DNA of 64,000 bases from Phosphoribacter sp037046615 (GCA_037046615.1 JBAOHD010000024.1:4032-68031); one strand, 5' to 3'. Positions 19,521 through 29,212 are shown, numbered from the stretch's first letter. A program made the numbers and translations. The notes: generated by a model not told the origin, from the letters alone.

Positions 19521-20126
19521 GTGTCCACCCCCGACAGTGACGTCGCGGAGCGAAAAGCGCGCCTGCGCGAGACCGTCCGCGCGGGCCGCAGGCATCGGCG
19601 TGACGCCGATCCCGAGGGCTGCGCACGCGCGCTGGCCGCGGGTGCGCTCGCGGCGGCGACCCTCGCGTCGCTCGCGGCACACCCCCGCGCCGGGCACCCA
19701 CTGATCGTCACGGCATACGACTCCTGGACGACTGAGCCCCCCACGGAGGCGCTCGTGGCGGCGCTCGGTCAGGCGGGGCACACCGTCCTCCTGCCGATCA
19801 CACACCCGCTGCCCGACCGGACCCTCGACTGGTATGCCGCAGGCACCGGCCCGCAGGAGCCGTGGGGCGTCGACGCCATCGCGCGGGCAGACCTCGTGTT
19901 GACCCCCGGGTTACTCGTCGACTCGGCAGGCACGCGCCTGGGTCAGGGAGGTGGCTACTACGACGCGTCCTTGGCCCTGGTGCGGCCGGGCACTCCGGTT
20001 GTCGTCGTCCTCTGGGATGACGAGCTCACGACAGACTCACTCCCCCGCGATGATCACGACCGACCGGTCGACGGGGTGATCCGACCCGGCTTCGGACTGA
20101 CGTGGTTCGCCCGGGCGCTCGACTGA
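19521..20126 (+). CDS. 5-formyltetrahydrofolate cyclo-ligase
   Basis: Converts 5-formyl-THF to 5,10-methenyl-THF with ATP. GTG at 19,521 (VSTPDSDVAERKARLRE) is chosen over the upstream GTG at 19,503 because the protein then starts just before the KARLRETVRAGRR helix typical of the family. Motifs: LPITHPLPDRTLDWY, ADLVLTPGLLVDSAGTRLGQGGGYYDASLALV (the GxRLGxGGGYYD signature) and PVDGVIRPG. 201 aa. Divergent from the UDP-glucose pyrophosphorylase gene with about 50 bp between starts, so the two promoters overlap. Confidence 0.93.
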   Translation: MSTPDSDVAERKARLRETVRAGRRHRRDADPEGCARALAAGALAAATLASLAAHPRAGHPLIVTAYDSWTTEPPTEALVAALGQAGHTVLLPITHPLPDRTLDWYAAGTGPQEPWGVDAIARADLVLTPGLLVDSAGTRLGQGGGYYDASLALVRPGTPVVVVLWDDELTTDSLPRDDHDRPVDGVIRPGFGLTWFARALD

Positions 20127-20176
20127 AAGACTGACCCCATCACCTGACGACATTCCCGGGGCGAGAGGGGCCGACG

Positions 20177-21802
20177 ATGTTCCATGCCGGCATCCATGCG
20201 CTCGATCTCGGGTCCCTCGCCGCCGTGGGTTATGACCTCACCGATCTCACGACGACCATGCTCCTCGGGGCATTCGTCCTGTTCCTGGCGCTCATCTCGG
20301 TGCGGATTTCCGACCGCTCCGGGGTGCCGGTCATGCTCCTCTACCTCGGGATCGGCCTGCTCTTCGGCGCCGACGGTGTGGGGATCCGGTTCGACGACGC
20401 TGGCCTCACCCAAGTGCTCGGGTATGCCGCTCTCGTCCTCATCCTCGCCGACGGTGGCCTCACGACGTCGTGGAGCGGGATCAAACGCTCGGTCGCACCA
20501 GCGTTGGTCCTGTCGACGGTCGGGGTGCTCGTGTCGATCCTCGTCGTGGCCGCCGGCGCGACGCTCATCTTCGGTTGGTCGTGGCGGCTGTCGCTGCTCG
20601 TCGGTGCCATCCTCGCCTCGACCGACGCCGCCGCCGTCTTCTCCGTCCTGCGCAACGTCGCCCTGCCCCGGCGCGTCCGCGGCATGCTCGAAGCAGAGTC
20701 GGGCTTCAACGACGCCCCGGTCGTCATCATCACGACCGCCCTCGCGCTCCAACTGTCGACCGCCGCCGACGACACTGCGTGGGGACCCCTGCTCGCGCTA
20801 GCGCTCGTCGAACTCGCCGTCGGCGCCCTCATCGGCATCTTCATCGGCTGGCTCGCCGGGCGCCTCGTGCGTCGACTCGCCGCCGGCGCCTCCGGCCTGT
20901 TCGCCATCGCCGTCCTCGTGATCCCGATCCTCGCGTATGCCGTGGCGTCGGCCGCCCACATGTCCGGCTTCATCGCGGCATACCTCGGAGCCCTCGTCCT
21001 GGGCAATATGGACCTGCCGCACGAAAACGCCGTCCACGCCTTCGCTTCTGCGGTCGGCACCCTGTCGCAGATCGGACTGTTCTTCCTCCTCGGACTGCTC
21101 GCATCCCCGGGGCGCCTCGGGAGCCAGATCGTGCCGGCCCTCGTCTTGGGCTTCGTCCTACTCGTCGTGGCGCGTCCCCTATCGGTGGTCGTGTCCCTCG
21201 CGCCCTTCCGGATCCCCTGGCGTGATCAAGTCTTCTTGTCGTGGGCAGGGCTGCGGGGGGCCGTGCCCGTCGTGCTCGCGACCGTGCCGGTGACGCTCGG
21301 GGCGGCCGGGATGACGTGGATCTTCGACTTCGTCTTCGTCCTCGTCCTCATCTACACCCTCCTCCAGGCGCCGACGCTGCCATGGCTGGCCGAACGGCTC
21401 GGCCTGGTCGAGTCGATCCAGCCCGTGCCGTTGCACGTCGAGACCACCGTGCTCGACCGCATGAACGCCGAGATCGTCACCGCTCGCATCGGACCGACGT
21501 CGAAGTTGCACGGGGTGGAGGTCTTCGAGCTGCGCCTGCCGCCCGGGGCCAATGTCACGCTCGTCGTCCGCGACGAGCGGGCCTTCGTGCCCTCCGGGGT
21601 GACCCGACTGCACCGCGGCGACGAGTTGCTCCTGGTCACCCCGGCGCCCCTGCGCCACGACGTGCAAAAACGCCTCGTCATGGTGAGCCGGTATGGCCGG
21701 CTCGCGGGATGGGTCGACGAAGACGCTCCTCCGCTGGGTCGTCGCGCGAGGGCCCGCCGCACGGCGGGGCGGCTCTGGCGCCGGGCGGCCGTCCGCCGCT
21801 GA
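20177..21802 (+). CDS. Potassium/proton antiporter, CPA1 (NhaP2/CvrA-like) with C-terminal TrkA-C domain
   Basis: 541 aa. Residues 25-415 form about 12 membrane helices with the CPA core: MLLYLGIGLLFGADG, VGAILASTDAAAVFSVLRN (the TDAAAV cation site) and ESGFNDAPVVIITTAL (FNDAP motif). Residues 440-510 form a soluble TrkA-C/RCK-C type domain (GVEVFELRLPPGANVTLVVRDERAFVPSG), which in NhaP2 senses cytoplasmic ligands. Likely exchanges K+ or Na+ for H+. Confidence 0.92.
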   Translation: MFHAGIHALDLGSLAAVGYDLTDLTTTMLLGAFVLFLALISVRISDRSGVPVMLLYLGIGLLFGADGVGIRFDDAGLTQVLGYAALVLILADGGLTTSWSGIKRSVAPALVLSTVGVLVSILVVAAGATLIFGWSWRLSLLVGAILASTDAAAVFSVLRNVALPRRVRGMLEAESGFNDAPVVIITTALALQLSTAADDTAWGPLLALALVELAVGALIGIFIGWLAGRLVRRLAAGASGLFAIAVLVIPILAYAVASAAHMSGFIAAYLGALVLGNMDLPHENAVHAFASAVGTLSQIGLFFLLGLLASPGRLGSQIVPALVLGFVLLVVARPLSVVVSLAPFRIPWRDQVFLSWAGLRGAVPVVLATVPVTLGAAGMTWIFDFVFVLVLIYTLLQAPTLPWLAERLGLVESIQPVPLHVETTVLDRMNAEIVTARIGPTSKLHGVEVFELRLPPGANVTLVVRDERAFVPSGVTRLHRGDELLLVTPAPLRHDVQKRLVMVSRYGRLAGWVDEDAPPLGRRARARRTAGRLWRRAAVRR

Positions 21803-21940
21803 GATCCCGGCCCGGGATCCGGGTCGGGTGCGGGTCAGGCGTCAGGGGTCTGGGGTCGGGGCTCGTGAGCGCGATTCGGGTATGCCGTGTGGCGCCCGTA
21901 GAATCCCCACGCTGCTCCCGCACCACCCGAAGAGGACTCT

Positions 21941-22333
21941 GTGCCCACCTACGCCTACGCATGCACCGCGTGCGACCACGCCTTCGATTTCGTCCAGTCG
22001 TTCAGCGACGACCCGCTCTCGGTGTGCCCCGAGTGCGGCGGGCGGCTTCGCAAGAAGTACGGCTCGATCGGCGTGACGTTCAAGGGGTCCGGCTTCTACC
22101 GCACCGACTCGCGGGCCGCCGGCAAGAGCGGATCGTCGTCGACGGCCTCCGCGGGTGGGTCGTCTGGCTCGGGGTCCGGCTCCTCGGAGTCTGGGGCCGG
22201 CTCTGGGTCCGGGTCCTCTGGGTCCTCTGGGTCGTCCGGGTCGGACTCCTCGGCTGGTTCTGGGTCGACCACGTCGTCGGGTTCGGCCGCCTCACCGGCC
22301 ACGTCGACGCCGGCATCGTCCTCGACGTCCTAA
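21941..22333 (+). CDS. FmdB family zinc-ribbon protein with Ser/Gly-rich tail
   Basis: Residues 1-45 are the FmdB zinc ribbon: PTYAYACTACDHAFDFVQSFSDDPLSVCPECGGRLRK, with two CxxC knuckles (Cys 7/10 and 27/30). GVTFKGSGFYRTDSR follows, as in the family. Residues 60-130 are almost only Ser, Gly, Ala and Thr. The function of FmdB is a suspected transcription or regulatory role and is not proven. The first residue after the initiator is Pro, typical of this family. Confidence 0.88.
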   Translation: MPTYAYACTACDHAFDFVQSFSDDPLSVCPECGGRLRKKYGSIGVTFKGSGFYRTDSRAAGKSGSSSTASAGGSSGSGSGSSESGAGSGSGSSGSSGSSGSDSSAGSGSTTSSGSAASPATSTPASSSTS

Positions 22334-22441
22334 TCGGTCTCAGCCCGGCCGTCATCCCCATCCCGCTCGGCACACGTCGCACCATCCCCACCCGGCACGT
22401 TGCCCCCGGGAAGACGTCCGGGTGCGGCATACCCTGTCGCC

Positions 22442-23323
22442 ATGACCGCAGAGCCTGCCGCGACCGCAGATCGCCCCACTGACAGCCCGGAGGGCGCGGA
22501 CCGGCCCACCGCCGAAATCGGGGTCATCGGCGGGTCCGGGTTTTACCGCTTCCTCGACGGCGCGCGCCGCGTCACCGTCGACACCCCTTACGGACACCCG
22601 AGCGACGACCTCGTCATCGGGCAGCTGCACGGCCGATCAGTCGCCTTCGTCGCGCGCCATGGCCACGACCACCGCTTCCCACCGCACCGGATCAACTACC
22701 GGGCCAATCTGTGGGCGCTGCGCTCGGTCGGAGTGCGCCAAGTGCTCGCTCCCTGCGCTGTCGGGGCACTCGACCCCGCCCTCGGCCCGGGCACCGTCGT
22801 CGTGCCCGACCAGGTCGTCGACCGCACCTGGGGCAGGGAGCACACGTTCTACGACGAGATCGGGGATGTCGTCCATGCCGGCTTTGCTGACCCCTACTGT
22901 GCGCGCGGTCGCGGGGCCGTCGCCCAAGCACTCAACGCGAGCGGGTTCCCGCACTCACTCGGCGGCACCCTCGTGGTCATCAACGGGCCCCGCTTTTCGT
23001 CCCGAGCGGAGTCCCGGTGGCACCAGGCCGCAGGGTGGCAGCTCGTCGGGATGACCGCGATGCCCGAGGCGGCTCTCGCGAGGGAGTTGGCGATGTGCTT
23101 CACGACGGTGGCCATGGTCACCGACCTCGATGCCGGTGCTGAGCACGGCGAGGGTGTGACCCATGAGGAGGTCCTCGCGATCTTTGCCCGGTCGATGCCC
23201 GGCTTCAAGGCCCTCATCGGGGACGCGATCGGCCGACTCCCGGCCGCGGAGACTGACGCCGACGCCTCGTGTGCCTGCCGTCGCGCCCTGGATGGGCTCA
23301 CGCTCCCGTTCACCCTGCCATGA
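22442..23323 (+). CDS. mtnP: S-methyl-5'-thioadenosine phosphorylase
   Basis: Cleaves methylthioadenosine with phosphate in methionine salvage. From ATG at 22,442, after an acidic lead, IGVIGGSGFYRFLDGAR. Then ARHGHDHRFPPHRINYRANLWAL, ALDPALGPGTVVVPDQVVDRTWGREHTFYD, GTLVVINGPRFSSRAES and VGMTAMPEAALARELAMCFTTVAMVTDLDAG, the full PNP/MTAP family 2 set. 293 aa. ATGA overlap with the next gene. Confidence 0.93.
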   Translation: MTAEPAATADRPTDSPEGADRPTAEIGVIGGSGFYRFLDGARRVTVDTPYGHPSDDLVIGQLHGRSVAFVARHGHDHRFPPHRINYRANLWALRSVGVRQVLAPCAVGALDPALGPGTVVVPDQVVDRTWGREHTFYDEIGDVVHAGFADPYCARGRGAVAQALNASGFPHSLGGTLVVINGPRFSSRAESRWHQAAGWQLVGMTAMPEAALARELAMCFTTVAMVTDLDAGAEHGEGVTHEEVLAIFARSMPGFKALIGDAIGRLPAAETDADASCACRRALDGLTLPFTLP

Positions 23324-24051
23324 CCGGGTGGCTCGGGCGGGCTGCGCCAGCCCTCGTCGCCAAGGGAGTTGGCCGCACCGCCCGGGCGCCGCGCTCACGG
23401 CGCACGGCATACCGCCTGCGGGTGGCGCGTCGGGTCCTGGCCGCCGCTCTCGTCGCGGTCGCCGTGTGGACAACGACCGATCGGTTGCGCCCTGCCCCAC
23501 CGACCCCTGCCCGGATGGTTGTCCTGGCTGCCCGTGACCTGCCAGCGGGCACGACTCTCGCCGCAGACGACCTCACTCTCGGGCCCCTCGGCGCGGGATC
23601 GGCCGACATCGCTGGTCTGAATGGCCTCGATACAGCGGTCGGGAAGGTCCTCGACTCGCCGGTCACGGAGGGAGAGGTGCTCTCCCACACCAGATTTCGC
23701 GGCAGGGACCTGCTCACAGGTATGCCGTCCGGTCAGCTGGCTGTCGCCGTGCCTGTGGCCAATGCGCCCATCGTGTCAGCGTTGGTCGAAGGCGACCGGG
23801 TGACGCTCGTTGGCACCAGCGACGGGGCGACGGTCGAGGCTGTCGTGCTGTCCCTGCCCCATGGTTCGGCCACCCCAGCGGGTGCCGGGCTGGCCGGGAG
23901 CCCGCTGACCGGCGGCGTGACCACGGGTCACGACAGCGCCATGCCGCTCATCGTCGCTGTCCCGCCAGCCACGATTGCGGTCGTAGCGCAGGAACTCGGC
24001 CGATCGGGCGTGAGCGCCGGCTTCGTCGTCGCGCTCCACAGCCGTTCCTGA
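23320..24051 (+). CDS. SAF-domain membrane protein (CpaB/RcpC-like)
   Basis: 243 aa. An Arg-rich N-terminus, one transmembrane helix (VLAAALVAVAVWTT), then a SAF domain: MVVLAARDLPAGTTLAADDLTLGPL and VGKVLDSPVTEGEVLSHTRFRG. A C-terminal half (AVAVPVANAPIVSALVEGDRVTLVGT...) resembles RcpC/CpaB of Flp pilus systems. No pilus genes are nearby, so the role is open. Starts inside the stop of mtnP, implying translational coupling. Confidence 0.8.
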   Translation: MTGWLGRAAPALVAKGVGRTARAPRSRRTAYRLRVARRVLAAALVAVAVWTTTDRLRPAPPTPARMVVLAARDLPAGTTLAADDLTLGPLGAGSADIAGLNGLDTAVGKVLDSPVTEGEVLSHTRFRGRDLLTGMPSGQLAVAVPVANAPIVSALVEGDRVTLVGTSDGATVEAVVLSLPHGSATPAGAGLAGSPLTGGVTTGHDSAMPLIVAVPPATIAVVAQELGRSGVSAGFVVALHSRS

Positions 24052-24363
24052 GAGCGACCCGATCGCGCCGAAGTGCCCCACGATCACGATCGATGACGTC
24101 CGCCGGAAGCCACGTCTGACCCAGCACACAGCACCCACATCCCGCAAGGCTTTGGGGTGTTTCGATTTTCACTATTCTCAGGCGTTCGGTACCGTTGTCT
24201 GGCTCGGGTGGCGTGGGATATGCCCTGCGGTGCTCGGGCAGTGACACCGCACCACACAGTTCATAGCTCCCCGGGGGCGAACTTACCCGCCCGTCACCCC
24301 TCACGTGAGGGGAGTTAACCCTCCCAGTGCCGGGAGCACCCCCAAGGAAAAGGACAACGACCC
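24052..24363 (+). promoter_or_regulatory. mscL upstream region with possible promoter
   Basis: 312 bases with no gene. An AT-richer patch at 24,155-24,195 contains TTCACT and, about 16 bases on, TACCGT, a plausible sigma-70-like pair. Nearer mscL there is a GC-rich structured stretch with CTCACGTGAG (24,300) and AAGGAAAAGGA as ribosome site. No known riboswitch core is recognised. Confidence 0.35.
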
Positions 24364-24729
24364 ATGGTTAAGGGTTTCAAAGACTTCCTCATGCGCGGAA
24401 ACGTCGTCGACCTCGCGGTTGCCGTCGTCATCGGTGCAGCGTTTGGCAAGGTCATCGACGGCTTCGTCGCCGTCATCATGGACCTCATCGGCAAGGTCGG
24501 CGGCACGCCGAACTTCTCGACCTGGGTCCCCGGTGGCGTCCACGTCGGTGACTTCCTCACCGCGCTGATCTCCTTCGTCATCATCGCCGCCTCCGTCTAC
24601 TTCATCGTCGTCGTGCCGCTCAACAAGCTGGCCGAGCGTCGCGCGAAGGGCGAGGAGCCGGAGACGGACGCTCCCTCCGAGGAGGTCGCGCTCCTCACCG
24701 AGATCCGCGACGCCCTGCGCGCCCGCTGA
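24364..24729 (+). CDS. mscL: Large-conductance mechanosensitive channel
   Basis: Pentameric pore that opens under membrane tension to relieve osmotic shock. 121 aa. MVKGFKDFLMRGNVVDLAVAVVIGAAFGKVIDGFV is the amphipathic N-helix and TM1 with the hydrophobic gate. A periplasmic loop follows, then FLTALISFVIIAASVYFIVVVPLNKLAERR (TM2) and a cytoplasmic helix EEVALLTEIRDALRAR. All family parts are present. Confidence 0.97.
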   Translation: MVKGFKDFLMRGNVVDLAVAVVIGAAFGKVIDGFVAVIMDLIGKVGGTPNFSTWVPGGVHVGDFLTALISFVIIAASVYFIVVVPLNKLAERRAKGEEPETDAPSEEVALLTEIRDALRAR

Positions 24730-24738
24730 TTTCACGCC

Positions 24739-24774
24739 AACGGGGGTTGCGAGCTTCGGCTCGCAACCCCCGTT
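24739..24774 (+). terminator. Strong intrinsic terminator after mscL
   Basis: Perfect 16-bp stem AACGGGGGTTGCGAGC / GCTCGCAACCCCCGTT with a cUUCGg tetraloop, ten bases after the mscL stop. It may also act for the opposite strand, though the minus-strand gene ends about 90 bases away. Confidence 0.92.
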
Positions 24775-24861
24775 GTCATGTCTGGAGGGCATCGACGTCG
24801 GGTATGCCGCCCGGCCCCCGCCTCTGAAAGCCGGCTGTGCGCCGGGAATCCCGGGGGCGTG

Positions 24862-27800
24862 CTACTCCCAGTGGGGCGGCCGCTGTTCTTGGAGCCACCT
24901 GTCGTGAGCGGACTCGTCGCTCCGCTCGCCCCACCCCGCGTCGGTGTCGTCCCGGGTCTGCTCGACCCCCGGCTTGATCTGGCGTCGCGCGGTCTCCGCC
25001 GGCGTGGACTCGTCGCTCACGGCCTCTCCTTCGGCGGGGTCAGTTTGATCGCCCTGCTCGAGAGTCTGCTCGCCCAGCTCGGTTGCGTGCTCGGCGGACT
25101 GCTCGCCCCTCTCGGTGGCCTGCTCGCTAGCGGCCGCAATCGCGGTCTCCACGTGAGCTTCCTCCAAGCCTTCCCCAGATGCAGCCTTCGCCATCTCAGC
25201 GTGGTGAATGACCGCCGTCGTGACAACCTCACGCATCCGAGCTCGGACTTCCGCGACGATCCGGGCCACTTCGCGGGCAGGATCACGGTAGACATCGGTG
25301 CTCCACACCGGCACCCACGCCCAGCCGCATCGCGCGAGTTGCTCCGGACGCAGCCGCTCGCGGAACCGCGTGCCAGGCAACGCGGCATACCCCGGACCGT
25401 CGGACGTGACCGCCACGAGATAGCGCCCAGGCACGTCAGGGTGCCCGACAGCGAGGTCGATGCGGTGGGGGCCGACCCCCCACAGCGGCGCGGCGACGAG
25501 ACCCTCGGCCAGCAATCGGCCCCAGAGGTAGTCGAGAACGGCGCTGCCGGTCCCGTGCGGCGCGGCGACATCTGCCCCCTCGGGGTGAGCGCCCTGGCGC
25601 TCGTCGGTGGACTCCTCGGTGGACTCCGGGGTGGCTTGGTCCGCGCCTTCCGCCCGGGCGAGGAATGCGCGCAGCCACTGCGTGCCGGCCGTCCGCAGTC
25701 GCTCCGGAGCCAGGTCACCCGCGCGCAAGGCGGAGACGACGTGCAACTCACGCAGCGCCCCCGAGAGGGCCGCGTCGAGAGTCGGCACGGCCTCGTCGGT
25801 CAGCGACGGGAAGTGATAGACGACGCGCCCACGAGGGGTGCGGCCATAGCTCACGGCCACGACGACGACATCCGCGGCGGCCGATCCCTCTCCGGGCGTC
25901 GTCACCGGCACCTCGCTCGCGCCCTGACGCGCGAGTTCCTCACGGACGAGATCCGCCATGACCCTCGTGAGCGCGACAACGGCGACGCTCTGCCCATCAG
26001 AGGCGCGACGCTCAAGGACGACCTCGACCACCCGGTCGAGCTCTGCGGCGGTCCATTCGACGGGGGCGTCGCCGGTCGGAGCGAAGGATGCGAGCCCGTC
26101 GACCCACTCGAAGGTCACCGGAGACGCAATCGTCGGCGACGACACCCCTCCCAAGAGGTGAGGTATGCCGTCCGCCCGCAGTCGCGGGTCGGCCGTGGTG
26201 TGCCACCAGCGCAACGACCGCGTCGGAAGGGCGTCGGTCGCTGCGGCCAGGAACGAAGTGCGACCTGGGTCCTGGACGGCCACGTCAGCGCCACTCGACC
26301 GGGGCACGCCGACCGCGAAGCGCGACGGTGCGCCTTCGGACCGGTGGCCGACGACGACGACCTGCCGGGCACGAGAGAGCGCCGAGACCGTCTCGGCCAC
26401 CGTGACGGAGGCTGCGTCTTCGACGATGACCAGATCGAAAGCCGTTCCCGGAGTGAGGAGTTGGGCCACGGCATACGGGCTCATGGCAACGCAAGGACGG
26501 ACCGCGGTGAGGACTGTCTCGGCCTCGCGGAAGAGGTCTGCGAAGCGCAACCGGCCCCGCCCGGCACCCACCTGTGAGCGCAGGAGCTCGACCTGGCGGG
26601 CGTGTTCGCGAATCCGCCGACGGGCGACGCGTTGGTGCTGGGCTCTCACGAGGGCGCGGGACTCGGAGCGGCGGGCCACGTCGAGTTCGCGGAAGCTTGC
26701 TGCATGGCGGCGCAGCGCCGGGCCGTCGTGGCCGGCATACCGGGGATCGGCGAGGGTGATCTCTTGGCCGATCGACCCCCACCAAATGTGCTCGAGCTCG
26801 GTGGGCACCTGCGACGCAGCGACATTCCGGCGGGCGAAATCGTCGAGCACCTCGGCCATGCCCGCCGCGGTCAACTCGGTCAGGACGGGGGTGACCTTGG
26901 GCAGGATCGTGAGGCGTTCGGGCCGCGCGGCCAGGTGGTTGAGCCGAGCCCGCACGAGGGGCATTGTCAGGTCGTGGAAGCCGCCGCCGGCTTCAGTTGC
27001 GGCGAGGCGCTCGCCGAGCCAGTACAAGTCGGCGGCGAGCGAGTCGTAGGCCGCTTGAGCCTCGTCGAGCCGCGGGGAGATCTCGGGGCGACCCCCGGCA
27101 CCGACGAGGTCGAACCAATACGTGCGCTGTTCGCGGGCAGAGATCAGCTCGGCGTGCAGGTCTGCGGGGGGCTTACCCGGTCGCAGCAGGCGACGGGTCT
27201 GGCGGCGCACGCGCATCCGGGTGAGCCACCCCATCGTGACCTCGTCGTCGCGCTCGCGGAAGTCACGAGTGCCGGTGGCGGCGACGTGCTCGTCGAGGGG
27301 ACCGTCGAAAATCTCGGGACGGAAGACTTCGAGGGTGTCTCTGACACCCCGCATCGTCCGCAGCGCGCGCTCCCAGTCCGCCGGGGTCCGGGCCGGCGGA
27401 AGACTCGACTCGGCGAGGATCGCGTCCAAATCCGTTGCGCGCGCGGTGAATCCGTCACCGGCGAGGCGCGCGAGGATCTGTTGGGCACGCTCGAGGTCGG
27501 CGTCGGTGCTGATATCGGCGCCATACCACGGGTCGGAGTGGTCGGGGCCGGCGTCGTCCTCGCGGAGGGGCGCGTGGGTTGAGCCGGTGTCCCAGGCGCC
27601 TGCCGCTGCCGCTGATTGGAGGGCAGCGGAGAGTTCGGCGATCCGCATGGGGCTCAGGTCGCGCAGCGTCGGACCCGAGATCCGCACGCGTGAACCCGGC
27701 GGTGGGGTTTGGGTGGCGAGCTTCGCCATCGCTTCCTGGACCTCGTATGCCGTGACGCCCCAGGGCATACGCCGCTCGTGCAGGGCCTCGACGTGGTCGA

Positions 27801-28983
27801 TGAGCGCACGACGGGCGGTGGTGAGAGCGGCGGCACGTTCGGCGCGTGTGCGCGCGTCGGGGTCGGGGCGATCACTGCTGGTGAGGTCATCGAGGCTCGC
27901 GACGACCGTGGCGACGGCTGACGACCCGAGGGCGTCGGCGCCGAGGAGGTCGAGCACGAGGTCGGGCAACTCCGCCTCGCGGAGGCGGGCCGTGAGGTCC
28001 CGGACGCTCTGGGCGCGGGGCGTCACGTAGAGGACGCTCTTGCCCTCGTATGCCGCATTGGCCACGAGCGCGGCCACTGCCTGGGTGCCGCCCGTGCCGC
28101 GAGAAGCGTCGAGGACGACGCTGCCACCGGCGCGGACCGCATCGACGATCGACTGTTGGGCGGGGTCGAGGTCGATGGGGGCGACCTCACGGTCCAGGTC
28201 CGGCTCTTCGACGACCGGAGGGGTGGCTGCGGGGAGGCGATCCCGGGCGTGCGGGTCGCCGGCGAGGGCTGCAACCAGGTCGACCTGGGCGAGCCACCGC
28301 GCGTTGGCGCTGACATCGGCGACCATGTCGAGCTTGGCGTAGGGATACGTGCCCACGACGATCCGCGGAGTCACCGAGAAGCCCGGGACGTCGGCGCAGA
28401 GGCGACCGAGGGCGGCATACACGGGATAGGGGTCGAATCCGAAGCCACCCTCGGCGAGGCCGACGAGAGCGATGGGGTCGACGTCGATGCCCGCGACGGA
28501 GCGGAGGTAGTTGACCAGAGCCGGGTTGACCTCGACGTTGTCGCCGAGGTCGAGGACATAGTCGGGTTGGGAGGCTTGGCCCTCCGAGCGGGTGTCGGCG
28601 CTGCCGGCGTGAGCCGTCGAGCGGAGGGTGCACGCCCGCAGCAGCACCGGCGCCTCGACGACGGCGCCCGCGCGGGGCGGGTCCCACGTAGCGACGCCGA
28701 TGACGACGAACCCACAGGCCAGGCCACGGGTCTCGAGGAGGTCTTCGGTCTGGTCGTGGATGCGCCGAGCGACGACGAGTGCCTCGTCAAAGGCACCGGC
28801 TTCACGGACGAGGTCGCTCAGGCGGGTCTGGCGGCCTGCCAGGAGCATCGACACCCCGCCGGGATGAGCGGTCGTGAGGTCGAGCAGGCAGTCGCGTCGG
28901 GTCGGCGCCCAGAGCAGGGTGTTGGCGCCGCCGACATCCGAGAGCTCTCGCGCCCACCCGGCGATCGATTCGGCGACAGTCAT
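24862..28983 (-). CDS. Large SF1-helicase-like AAA protein with C-terminal endonuclease-fold region and degenerate P-loop
   Basis: 1,373 aa. Residues 1-260 resemble the N-terminal region of DUF4011-type helicases (LLWAPTRRDCLLDLTTAHPGG, VLDLGDNVEVNPALVNYL). At 270-310 DLDPAQQSIVDAVRAGGSVVLDASRGTGGTQAVAALV occupies the Q-motif/Walker A place, but the loop reads GTGGT where GTGKT is expected (Gly at 299). A Walker B-like LVIVEDAAS and SF1 C-terminal pieces (VVVVAVSYGRTPRGRVVYHFP) follow. Residues about 1,160-1,260 (HRIDLAVGHPDVPGRYLVAVTSDGPGYAALPGTRFRERLRPEQL...VPVWSTDVYRDP) match the restriction-endonuclease-like tail of such proteins, with the usual ECDG replaced by TSDG. Single gene, intact frame. 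Nucleic-acid role likely, ATPase activity doubtful. Confidence 0.7.
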   Translation of the reverse strand: MTVAESIAGWARELSDVGGANTLLWAPTRRDCLLDLTTAHPGGVSMLLAGRQTRLSDLVREAGAFDEALVVARRIHDQTEDLLETRGLACGFVVIGVATWDPPRAGAVVEAPVLLRACTLRSTAHAGSADTRSEGQASQPDYVLDLGDNVEVNPALVNYLRSVAGIDVDPIALVGLAEGGFGFDPYPVYAALGRLCADVPGFSVTPRIVVGTYPYAKLDMVADVSANARWLAQVDLVAALAGDPHARDRLPAATPPVVEEPDLDREVAPIDLDPAQQSIVDAVRAGGSVVLDASRGTGGTQAVAALVANAAYEGKSVLYVTPRAQSVRDLTARLREAELPDLVLDLLGADALGSSAVATVVASLDDLTSSDRPDPDARTRAERAAALTTARRALIDHVEALHERRMPWGVTAYEVQEAMAKLATQTPPPGSRVRISGPTLRDLSPMRIAELSAALQSAAAAGAWDTGSTHAPLREDDAGPDHSDPWYGADISTDADLERAQQILARLAGDGFTARATDLDAILAESSLPPARTPADWERALRTMRGVRDTLEVFRPEIFDGPLDEHVAATGTRDFRERDDEVTMGWLTRMRVRRQTRRLLRPGKPPADLHAELISAREQRTYWFDLVGAGGRPEISPRLDEAQAAYDSLAADLYWLGERLAATEAGGGFHDLTMPLVRARLNHLAARPERLTILPKVTPVLTELTAAGMAEVLDDFARRNVAASQVPTELEHIWWGSIGQEITLADPRYAGHDGPALRRHAASFRELDVARRSESRALVRAQHQRVARRRIREHARQVELLRSQVGAGRGRLRFADLFREAETVLTAVRPCVAMSPYAVAQLLTPGTAFDLVIVEDAASVTVAETVSALSRARQVVVVGHRSEGAPSRFAVGVPRSSGADVAVQDPGRTSFLAAATDALPTRSLRWWHTTADPRLRADGIPHLLGGVSSPTIASPVTFEWVDGLASFAPTGDAPVEWTAAELDRVVEVVLERRASDGQSVAVVALTRVMADLVREELARQGASEVPVTTPGEGSAAADVVVVAVSYGRTPRGRVVYHFPSLTDEAVPTLDAALSGALRELHVVSALRAGDLAPERLRTAGTQWLRAFLARAEGADQATPESTEESTDERQGAHPEGADVAAPHGTGSAVLDYLWGRLLAEGLVAAPLWGVGPHRIDLAVGHPDVPGRYLVAVTSDGPGYAALPGTRFRERLRPEQLARCGWAWVPVWSTDVYRDPAREVARIVAEVRARMREVVTTAVIHHAEMAKAASGEGLEEAHVETAIAAASEQATERGEQSAEHATELGEQTLEQGDQTDPAEGEAVSDESTPAETARRQIKPGVEQTRDDTDAGWGERSDESAHDRWLQEQRPPHWE

Positions 28984-29181
28984 CCCAGCAGGCTAACCAG
29001 TGGGCCCGCTTGCGCCTCGGCGGCTGGCCGGGGTGTTCCCGATCCGAGTGGGATTCCGCGGGATTCTTGGGGCGATCCCGGCGGGAAGCACAGGTCCGTC
29101 GGCGGGAGATTCGCCGGGCTGGCGCGCTGGCAGCTAGCCTTGACCGCGCGTCGAGTCACGGCTCTGCCAGGGCCTGCTGTC

Positions 29182-29212
29182 GTCTGGGTTGTCTGGGTTG
29201 TCTGGGTTGTCT
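29182..29212 (+). repeat. Tandem 9-bp repeat
   Basis: GTCTGGGTT three times in succession (29,182, 29,191 and 29,200) plus a partial fourth, 38 bases before the tRNA-Arg gene. It lies in non-coding sequence. Confidence 0.85.

Noticed and set aside
29182..29212. The nonamer repeat as a CRISPR or a tRNA attachment site
   Set aside because: Units are contiguous without spacers, and no integrase or duplicated tRNA end lies near.
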